From positions 1 through 13,546 of the forward strand of contig DAINCF010000166.1 in NCBI GenBank assembly GCA_036732565.1: a stretch of DNA of 13,546 nt, written 5' to 3'. A model generated the notes under the pieces. The model was not told the DNA's origin, did not search any database, and saw only the letters and a list, made by a program, of their open reading frames with translations. Shown here piece by piece: positions 1 to 5,833 of the stretch. The first letter of the stretch is position 1; every line of letters begins with the position of its first letter. Made by a program: the position numbers and the translations under genes. Origin of the DNA: JAIVJN01 sp036732565 (GTDB lineage Bacteria > Acidobacteriota > Vicinamibacteria > Vicinamibacterales > UBA2999).

Positions 1-1914
1 GATCGCGCCGGCATCGCCGGTCGAGATCCCGCCGGTGCGACCGCGGAGGGTCGCCTGCTCGATCAGATCGTTCGCGCGCGCCTTGAGCTGGTCGACGACG
101 GCGTCGATGTCGCGTCGCGCCTGGCGCACGCGATCGTCGAGTCGTTCGTTCAAGCGCTTGTTGAAGCGCTCCTCGCGTTCGGCCAGCGCGCGCTCGCGCT
201 CCTGCAGCTTGGCGGCGCTCTCGTCGGTGGCGCGGCGGTCGCGTTGCAGCTTGATCCGCTCCGAGTCCAGCGCCCTGGCCTGCGCGTCGACTCGCTCGAG
301 ATGCGCCGCCAGCCGCTTCTGGTCGTCACCAAGGAAGCCACGCGCCGCGGCGATCACCGACACCGGCAGGCCCAGGCGTAATGCGATCTCGATGGCCAGA
401 CTGCGGCCGGGCGCGCCGTAGATCAATCGGTAGGTCGGCGCGAAGGTACGCGGATCGAAGGCGAACGCCGCTGTCACTACGCCGTCGGTTTCCGTGCCCC
501 ACGTCTTGAGCGCGTCGTAGTGCGTGGTCGCGCACACCATGGCCCCACGCTGTCGGAAGTGGTTGACGATGGCGGTCGCGAGCGCGCCGCCTTCGTTGGG
601 GTCGGTGCCGGTGCCGACCTCGTCGAGCAGCACGAGCGCCGGCACCTTGATCGCGCGATCCATCGACGCGATGTTGGTGATGTGCGCCGAGAACGTGCTG
701 AGGCTCGCGGCAATCGACTGCTCGTCGCCGATGTCGGCGAATACGCTCTTGAAGACCGGCAATCGCGCCACGCGCGCGGGCACGTGCAAACCCGCCTGCG
801 CCATCAACGCGAGCAGGCCGACGGTCTTGAGGGCCACGGTCTTGCCGCCGGTGTTCGGACCCGTGATGAGAAGGACCGACGCCGAAGGATCCAGCTTCAG
901 ATCGATCGGCACCGGCGTTGGCGGATCCCGACGCTCCGATTCGTCATCCGCGTCCGCCGCCCGCCGTGCCACCTCGGCGATGAGCAGCGGATGCCGCGCT
1001 TCGGTGAGCTCGAAGCCGCCCTCTGTCGTCAGCTGGGGCCGCGTGCCGCGAACCATCGCCGCGAAGCGCGCCTTGGCTTGCAGCACGTCGAGTGTGGCGG
1101 CGACGTCCAACACCACCGCGAGATCGTCCGGACGCGCGCGAAACCGATCGGTCAGCTCCAACAGGATGCGCAGGACTTCTTCGCGCTCCTGTTCTTCGAG
1201 CTCCACGATGTCGTTGTTGATTTCGACTGTGGCGCCGGGTTCCAGGAACAAGCTGGCGCCGCTCGTCGAGGTGCCGTGCACGATGCCCGGCACATTGCCG
1301 CGATGCTCGGCACGCACCAGGAGCACGTAGCGTCCGTTGCGCTCGGTGATCACCTGCTCTTGCAGATACTTGGATGTCTCGCGCGCGCGAATGAACTGCT
1401 CGAGCGTCCCTCGCAGGCGTTGTCGCTTCTGACGCAAGCGCTCGCGGATGCTGGCGAGGGCCGGGCTGGCCTGATCGAGCACCTCCCCCGAGGCATCAAT
1501 CGCGTGATGCACGGCGCTGGTCTCGTGCTTGAAGCTCATGACCCGCGCGGCCAGCGCTTTCAGGATCGGAAACGATCCCGTGGCGTTGATGATGGCGGCC
1601 CGCGAGCGCTCGACCGACTCGACGAAGTCGGCCACGAGACGAAGCTGCAGCGGCTCGAGCGGGCGTCCCTCGATCTCGAGTCCGCCCAGGGCATCTTCCA
1701 GCCCGGCGCCGGCGCGAAGCGGGAACAGGGCGTTCTGCTCGAGGTACTCGACGGTCTCGGTGGTCGACCGCAGCGCGTCTTCAACGGCATCACGCTCGGC
1801 CAACGGTCGGAGATCGGCCAGTGCGGACGCGCCCAGCGGCGTCAGCGCAAGGCTCCGCACGGCGGTCACGACGCGATCGAATTCAAGGGCACGGACGGCG
1901 AACGCGCTCTGCAT
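1..1914 (-). CDS. mutS2: Endonuclease MutS2, 5' part (C-terminus cut by window edge)
   Basis: MutS2 is a MutS-family ATPase that suppresses homologous recombination and, in some bacteria, rescues collided ribosomes; it is cytoplasmic and dimeric. The minus strand reads open from an ATG at 1914-1912 to base 1, 638 codons without a stop. Landmarks are the MutS2-type N-terminal lever and clamp region (about 1-340, with GIVHGTSTSGASLFLEP at 210-226), the Walker A loop GPNTGGKT (352-359), the signature VFADIGDEQSI (391-401), the Walker B segment LVLLDEVGTGTDP (427-439), and the ATTHY switch (462-466). A long charged coiled coil (about 530-625) follows. Family members run to about 780 residues, so the KOW-like and Smr nuclease domains should lie beyond the left edge. 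The start codon sits inside an inverted repeat, and no good Shine-Dalgarno sequence precedes it. It lies downstream of larB on the same strand. Identity is firm; the start is probable. Confidence 0.95.
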   Translation of the reverse strand, partial: MQSAFAVRALEFDRVVTAVRSLALTPLGASALADLRPLAERDAVEDALRSTTETVEYLEQNALFPLRAGAGLEDALGGLEIEGRPLEPLQLRLVADFVESVERSRAAIINATGSFPILKALAARVMSFKHETSAVHHAIDASGEVLDQASPALASIRERLRQKRQRLRGTLEQFIRARETSKYLQEQVITERNGRYVLLVRAEHRGNVPGIVHGTSTSGASLFLEPGATVEINNDIVELEEQEREEVLRILLELTDRFRARPDDLAVVLDVAATLDVLQAKARFAAMVRGTRPQLTTEGGFELTEARHPLLIAEVARRAADADDESERRDPPTPVPIDLKLDPSASVLLITGPNTGGKTVALKTVGLLALMAQAGLHVPARVARLPVFKSVFADIGDEQSIAASLSTFSAHITNIASMDRAIKVPALVLLDEVGTGTDPNEGGALATAIVNHFRQRGAMVCATTHYDALKTWGTETDGVVTAAFAFDPRTFAPTYRLIYGAPGRSLAIEIALRLGLPVSVIAAARGFLGDDQKRLAAHLERVDAQARALDSERIKLQRDRRATDESAAKLQERERALAEREERFNKRLNERLDDRVRQARRDIDAVVDQLKARANDLIEQATLRGRTGGISTGDAGAI

Positions 1915-2002
1915 TTGGTGATTTGGTGATCTGGCGATCTGGTGATTCCGATTACGTGGTCGCTAAATCACGCGACCACCAAATCACCAGATCACCAAAT
2001 GC
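1911..2002. repeat. Compound inverted repeat between larB and mutS2
   Basis: Three nested palindromes are visible. The outer arms 1911-1922 and 1991-2002 are perfect 12-base complements. A second 12-base pair is 1936-1947 with 1982-1993. The centre has a perfect 8-base stem, 1956-1963 with 1972-1979, around an 8-base loop. The arms are built from a drifting 8-9-base unit of the type GATTTGGTG or GATCTGGTG, so several pairings compete. The element fills almost all of the 93 bases between the larB stop and the mutS2 start and includes the mutS2 ATG. There is no T-tract, so a simple intrinsic terminator is unlikely. It could be a dispersed REP-like element, an attenuator of mutS2, or a relic of slippage amplification. 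Confidence 0.8.
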
Positions 2003-2007
2003 TGTCC

Positions 2008-2763
2008 TCACAAATGGTTGATCATACTGGCCATACAGCCGGCGCCGAAGCCGTTGTCGATGTTCACGACCGCCACGCCGTTGGCGCACGAGTTGAGCAT
2101 GCCGAGGAGCGCGGCGATGCCGCCGAAGCTCGCGCCGTAGCCGATGCTGGTCGGCACCGCGATCACTGGCACGTCCACCATCCCCGCGACCACGCTCGGC
2201 AGCGCCCCTTCCATGCCGGCGACGACGACGATGACGCGGGCGGCCTCGAGACGCGTCCGCTCGCGCAGCAGGCGATGCAAGCCGGCGACGCCGACGTCGT
2301 ACACGCGCTCGACCACGTTGCCCATGAGCGTGGCGGTGACGGCGGCCTCCTCGGCGACGGAAATATCCGAGGTGCCTGCCGACAACACGGCGATGGTGCC
2401 TCGTCCCGGCGGGAGGTCGCGGCTCACGGTGATAGCGCGTGCAAGCGCGTGATATTCCGCCTCTGGGACCGCCGCGGAGACCGCTGTCCAGGTCGCCTCA
2501 TCCGCGCGGGTGACGAGGAGCGGCTGCCCGCGCGACACGATCTCGCGGGCGATCGTCGCGATCTGATCGGGCGTCTTGCCGAGGCCCAGGACGACTTCCG
2601 GGAACCCCTGACGAATCGCGCGATGGTGATCGACGCGCGCGAACCCGAGATCCTCGAACGGCTGATCGCGGAGCGTCGCGAGCAGGCGCTGGTGGGCCGC
2701 GTCGATGGTCAGCCCGCCGCCGCGCACGGCGTCCAACAGGGAACGAAGCTCTGCCGGTGTCAT
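2008..2763 (-). CDS. larB: LarB, pyridinium-3,5-biscarboxylic acid mononucleotide synthase
   Basis: LarB carboxylates nicotinic acid adenine dinucleotide at C5 of the pyridinium ring and releases AMP, giving the mononucleotide that LarE and LarC turn into the nickel-pincer cofactor of lactate racemase and related enzymes. The 251-residue protein has the usual family length. Its N-terminal third (1-120) is the LarB-specific region. From about 121 a PurE/AIR-carboxylase-like fold follows, with TIAVLSAGTSDISVAEEA (123-140), VVVAGMEGALPSVVAG (179-194) and PTSIGYGASFGGIAALLGMLNSCA (204-227). Cys226 in the NSCA motif probably matches the reactive cysteine described for this family. The ATG at 2763 opens a gene divergent from the glycosyltransferase at 2847 with only 83 bases between them. 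larC, larE and larA are not in the window. mutS2 follows on the same strand but has no obvious functional link. Confidence 0.93.
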   Translation of the reverse strand: MTPAELRSLLDAVRGGGLTIDAAHQRLLATLRDQPFEDLGFARVDHHRAIRQGFPEVVLGLGKTPDQIATIAREIVSRGQPLLVTRADEATWTAVSAAVPEAEYHALARAITVSRDLPPGRGTIAVLSAGTSDISVAEEAAVTATLMGNVVERVYDVGVAGLHRLLRERTRLEAARVIVVVAGMEGALPSVVAGMVDVPVIAVPTSIGYGASFGGIAALLGMLNSCANGVAVVNIDNGFGAGCMASMINHL

Positions 2764-2784
2764 GCCGCTATCATCCCCGTTTCG

Positions 2785-2814
2785 TTGACTTTACCGTGCC
2801 TGTCCGGCAATCAT
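2785..2814 (+). promoter_or_regulatory. Possible sigma70-type promoter of the GT2 gene
   Basis: TTGACT at 2785-2790 is a near-consensus -35 box. AATCAT at 2809-2814, 18 bases further, matches four of six positions of the -10 consensus. Transcription would start near 2821, leaving a leader of about 26 bases that contains GGGAG (2833-2837), 9 bases before the ATG at 2847. The 83-base divergent gap must also hold the larB promoter, which I cannot place. Assigned by eye only. Confidence 0.35.
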
Positions 2815-2846
2815 TGCGTGTGCCTTTTGCGCGGGAGCCCTGGTAA

Positions 2847-4346
2847 ATGACGCCCGCTGAGACGTTCGTCCTCGCAGCATATTTTTTCGTCCTGCTGATC
2901 CTCGCGGCCTACGGGTGGCACCGGTATTACCTGGTCTACCTGTACATGAAACACAAGCACGAGCTGCCGGTTCCGCTCGGCACGCTCGATCCGCTGCCGC
3001 GCGTCACCATCCAGCTTCCTTTGTACAACGAGATGTACGTCGTGGACCGGCTGGTCGAAGCGGTGTGCCGCATCGATTATCCGCGGGATCGCCTGGAGAT
3101 TCAGGTCCTCGACGACTCCACGGACGAGACCCAGGACATCGCCAGCCTGGTGGTGCGGCGCTGTGCGGCGCAGGGCATCGACATCAAGTACATCCATCGC
3201 ACCGACCGCACGGGCTACAAAGCTGGAGCGCTCGATAAAGGCTTGAGGATCGCGAGCGGCGAGCTCGTCGCGATCTTCGACGCCGACTTCATCCCCAAGC
3301 CGGACTTTTTGATGCAGACGGTCCACTACTTCTCGGACCCGACCATCGCGATGGTGCAGGCGCGCTGGGGGCACATCAACGAGAACTACTCGCTGCTCAC
3401 CAAGATTCAAGCAATCCTCCTCGATGCGCACTTCGTGCTGGAGCATGGCAGCCGCAATCGCGCGGGTTGCTTCTTCAACTTCAACGGCACCGCGGGCATC
3501 TGGCGCCGCGAGGCCATTTACGACGGCGGCGGCTGGCAGCACGACACGCTGACCGAAGATCTCGATCTGAGCTACCGCACGCAGCTGCGCGGATGGAAGT
3601 TCGTGTTCCTCCCGAACCACGTCGCGCCGGCGGAGCTGCCTGTCGAGATGAACGGCTTCAAGTCGCAGCAGCATCGCTGGGCGAAGGGCTCGATTCAGAC
3701 GTTCCTGAAGCTGATGCCGCGCATCCTGCACTCGGATCAGCCGCTGAAGGTCAAGGCTGAAGCGTTCTTTCATCTGTCAGCGAACTTCAACTACCCGCTC
3801 ATGTGCGTCCTGTCGGTGCTGATGGCGCCGTCGATGGTCATCCGCTACAACATGGGTTGGTACGAGATGCTCCTGATCGACATACCGCTGTTCTTTGCGG
3901 CGACGGCCTCGGTGGCAAACTTCTACATGGTCTGCCAGCGCGAGCTGTATCCGCACACCTGGACCGAGCGGTTGCGCTATCTGCCGTTCCTGATGTCGAT
4001 CGGCATCGGGCTGGCCATCAACAACACCAAAGCCGTGTTCGAGGCGGTGTTCCACAAGCCGAGCGAGTTCGCGCGCACGCCCAAGTACCGGATCGAGGAT
4101 GGCTCGGACGAGTGGATCGGCAAGAAGTACCGGCAGTCGGTCGCGATCCAGCCGATGATCGAAGTGGCTCTCGGTCTCTATTTCACGGTCACGGTCTTCT
4201 ACGCGCTCGCCAACGGCATCTACGGCACGCTGCCGTTCCTGGTGCTCTTCCAGGTGGGCTTCCTCTACACCGGCCTCATGTCCATCGTCCAGCAATACGC
4301 GGGCGACGCCGTGGTCGAGGTCGCCGAGACGAAAGAGGCCGCGTAA
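2847..4346 (+). CDS. Membrane GT2 glycosyltransferase, CslA/cellulose-synthase-like
   Basis: A processive inverting glycosyltransferase of 499 residues, predicted to polymerise a beta-linked glycan from a nucleotide sugar at the inner membrane. One N-terminal membrane helix (about 5-33) precedes the cytosolic GT-A domain. The catalytic series is complete: VLDDSTDET (88-95), FDADF (144-148), TED (236-238) and QQHRW (274-278). The C-terminus carries about four hydrophobic segments (about 314-335, 341-362, 377-392, 432-482). The stretches GYKAGAL (123-129), IFDADF, VQARW (170-174) and FNGTAG (212-217) resemble plant CslA glucomannan synthases more than BcsA, and there is no PilZ domain for cyclic-di-GMP. 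I infer a mannan- or glucomannan-like product, supported only by the GH130 gene nearby; cellulose-like or other glucans remain possible. The ATG has a GGGAG ribosome site, and a hairpin overlaps the stop codon. Confidence 0.88.
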   Translation: MTPAETFVLAAYFFVLLILAAYGWHRYYLVYLYMKHKHELPVPLGTLDPLPRVTIQLPLYNEMYVVDRLVEAVCRIDYPRDRLEIQVLDDSTDETQDIASLVVRRCAAQGIDIKYIHRTDRTGYKAGALDKGLRIASGELVAIFDADFIPKPDFLMQTVHYFSDPTIAMVQARWGHINENYSLLTKIQAILLDAHFVLEHGSRNRAGCFFNFNGTAGIWRREAIYDGGGWQHDTLTEDLDLSYRTQLRGWKFVFLPNHVAPAELPVEMNGFKSQQHRWAKGSIQTFLKLMPRILHSDQPLKVKAEAFFHLSANFNYPLMCVLSVLMAPSMVIRYNMGWYEMLLIDIPLFFAATASVANFYMVCQRELYPHTWTERLRYLPFLMSIGIGLAINNTKAVFEAVFHKPSEFARTPKYRIEDGSDEWIGKKYRQSVAIQPMIEVALGLYFTVTVFYALANGIYGTLPFLVLFQVGFLYTGLMSIVQQYAGDAVVEVAETKEAA

Positions 4347-4367
4347 GGGCGGTTCGCAGACCGCCCT
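4346..4367 (+). terminator. GC hairpin at the GT2 stop codon
   Basis: A perfect 8-base stem (4346-4353 with 4360-4367) encloses a 6-base loop, and its first base is the last base of the TAA stop. There is no T-run after it, so it is not a classical intrinsic terminator. It could block RNA decay, assist Rho-dependent ending, or belong to a dispersed palindrome family together with the hairpins after lepB. Confidence 0.5.
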
Positions 4368-4453
4368 GCCAACAGCCTTGGTCGCGTCGGACGTGTCGTC
4401 TCCGCTCGCAAGCGGTGAGCAATTTTGCACAGACTCGGCTGGACGAGGCCTGC

Positions 4454-4459
4454 TAGCCT
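4454..4459 (+). promoter_or_regulatory. Possible -10 box for a leaderless STAS mRNA
   Basis: TAGCCT ends 5 bases before the ATG at 4465, so RNA would begin at or next to the start codon. No Shine-Dalgarno sequence lies at a normal distance, and GAGG at 4445-4448 is too far away. No convincing -35 box is seen at 16-18 bases. It is weak alone but matches the spacing seen upstream of citrate synthase. Confidence 0.3.
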
Positions 4460-4464
4460 GCCTC

Positions 4465-4848
4465 ATGACTATCACTGAGCGCACTGCCGATCGCGTGTCG
4501 GTTCTCGATCTCGCCGGGCGGCTGACGTCCACAGATGGAGCTGGCTTGCTCAAAGCGGCGGTCGAGCGCCTGGTCGGGGTCGGACGAACGCGGATCATCC
4601 TCAACCTGTCCGAGCTCAGTTACATGGACAGCGCCGGCCTCGGCGAGATGGTCGCGTGTTATACGACGGCATCGAAGGCTGGAGGCGCCGTCAGGCTCGC
4701 CCACACGACTGCGAAGATTCAGGACCTGCTGTCGATCACCAAGCTCATCACCGTGTTCGACACCTACGACACAGAGGCGTTGGCGCTCGATAGCTTTGCC
4801 GAGCCCGTTGGCGTCCCTGCGCGCGCGGTTACCGCGAAGATGTCCTGA
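4465..4848 (+). CDS. STAS-domain anti-sigma factor antagonist
   Basis: A small cytosolic protein of 127 residues made of a single STAS domain of the SpoIIAA/RsbV type. Such proteins bind an anti-sigma kinase or another partner, and phosphorylation of a conserved serine switches this off. The pattern fits: beta strands at VSVLDLAGRLT (11-21) and TRIILNLSEL (42-51), then the switch segment SYMDSAGLGEM (52-62), in which Ser56 is the expected phosphorylation site, and a C-terminal helix with SITKLITVFDTYDTEALAL (90-108). The frame stays open upstream to an ATG at 4378, but those 29 residues lack family similarity and precede the STAS fold, so I chose 4465. It follows the GT2 gene by 118 bases and converges with the GH130 gene with a 7-base gap. 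No anti-sigma kinase or PP2C phosphatase lies nearby, so its partner is unknown. Confidence 0.85.
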   Translation: MTITERTADRVSVLDLAGRLTSTDGAGLLKAAVERLVGVGRTRIILNLSELSYMDSAGLGEMVACYTTASKAGGAVRLAHTTAKIQDLLSITKLITVFDTYDTEALALDSFAEPVGVPARAVTAKMS

Positions 4849-4855
4849 GGGCCGC

Positions 4856-5833
4856 TCAGTCGAAGTCCCCGCTGTCGTTCCTGTCCAGCCATTCCAAGAT
4901 GGCTCGGATGCTGCCTTGGGCGACAGCGATGCAGGTATCGGCGGCTCCGTAATACATCATCAGCGTGTCACCGTCGTCCGCGGTCGTCGTCCCGCAGGGG
5001 AATACGACGTGATCCACGTCTCCGCGCATTTCATAGGGCGTCTCGGGCCCGAAGATCCACGAGTCGCCGCGGAGGAGACATCGGTCCGGATGTTCGCGGT
5101 CCAGCAACGCGGCGCCGACGCGGTAGAGCGCTCCCGACGCGGTGTGCCTCACGCCGTGATAGAGCATCAGCCATCCGCGCGAGGTTTCGATCAGGGGAGG
5201 TGACAGGCCAATCTTGTTCGCGTCCCACCATCCGCCGCGCCGGGCCTTCAGGAGCAAACGATGCCCACCCCAGTTGCGGAGATCGGGTGAGTACGAAATC
5301 CAGATGTGGGCGCCAGATTCAGCCACCGGCCGGTGGAGCAGCGCGAACTGGCCGTCGACGCGAATGGGCAGCAGCGCCGCGTCCTTGTCCTCGGCCTGCA
5401 TGACCACACCGAGCCGCTCGAACGTGCGAAAGTCCTCGGTCAGCGCCAGCGCCACGCAGGGACCGCCTCGACCGAATGCGGTGTACGCGATCGCATAGCG
5501 GCCCAGCTCCTCGACATACGTGATCCGCGGGTCTTCGACGCCCCACAGCTCTTCCGGATGCTGCTGCGGGTCGGGGCAAAACGTCGGCTCGGTGTCGATG
5601 ATCCAGTTGGTCAAACCGTCCGCAGAACGCGCCGCGCAGAGATGCGAGTGGCCACGACGGTCCTCGACGCGGCACAGCAGAAGGGTTGTGCCGTCGACGA
5701 GCCGTACGGCGCCGGCGTTGAAGACCGTGTGCGCGGGATACGGCCAGTCGCTCGCGCAAAGAATCGGATTCGACGTCGTACGCTGGAACAGGACGTCGAA
5801 TGTACGGGATGGCATCAGGTTGCTAGTAGTCAC
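4856..5833 (-). CDS. GH130-family beta-mannoside phosphorylase-like protein
   Basis: GH130 enzymes reversibly phosphorolyse beta-mannosides, such as mannosyl-glucose, mannosyl-GlcNAc or manno-oligosaccharides, to alpha-mannose 1-phosphate; some members are hydrolases. The 325-residue protein has the five-bladed beta-propeller pattern: NPIL (22-25), HTVFNAGAV (35-43), CRVEDRRGHSHLCAARS (54-70), ELWGVEDPRIT (95-105), YHGVR (225-229) and FPCG (278-281). Asp101 in GVEDPR is the expected proton donor. No signal peptide is visible, so it probably acts in the cytoplasm. Translation probably starts at GTG 5833-5831, overlapping the stop of the upstream GT4 gene by 4 bases, which suggests translational coupling; an ATG six codons downstream is an alternative. 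Substrate cannot be read from the sequence. The nearby glycosyltransferases suggest recycling or trimming of a mannose-containing glycan made by the cell. Confidence 0.88.
   Translation of the reverse strand: MTTSNLMPSRTFDVLFQRTTSNPILCASDWPYPAHTVFNAGAVRLVDGTTLLLCRVEDRRGHSHLCAARSADGLTNWIIDTEPTFCPDPQQHPEELWGVEDPRITYVEELGRYAIAYTAFGRGGPCVALALTEDFRTFERLGVVMQAEDKDAALLPIRVDGQFALLHRPVAESGAHIWISYSPDLRNWGGHRLLLKARRGGWWDANKIGLSPPLIETSRGWLMLYHGVRHTASGALYRVGAALLDREHPDRCLLRGDSWIFGPETPYEMRGDVDHVVFPCGTTTADDGDTLMMYYGAADTCIAVAQGSIRAILEWLDRNDSGDFD

Noticed and set aside
520..1929. Long plus-strand open frame of 469 codons
   Set aside because: It is antisense to mutS2, whose minus-strand frame has intact Walker A, Walker B and signature motifs. 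The plus-strand translation is rich in Arg, His and Asp with no domain, which is typical of shadow frames in GC-rich DNA.
1942..2850. Plus-strand open frame of 302 codons
   Set aside because: It is antisense to larB, which is a clear family member, and begins inside the inverted repeat.
2811..3773. Minus-strand open frame of 320 codons, and another at 3777-4604
   Set aside because: Both are antisense to the GT2 gene, whose frame has all catalytic motifs. The first also runs across the larB/GT2 promoter gap.
4378..4464. Upstream extension of the STAS protein by 29 residues
   Set aside because: The extra residues lack STAS similarity, and the fold begins right after the ATG at 4465, which also has a -10-like box in front.
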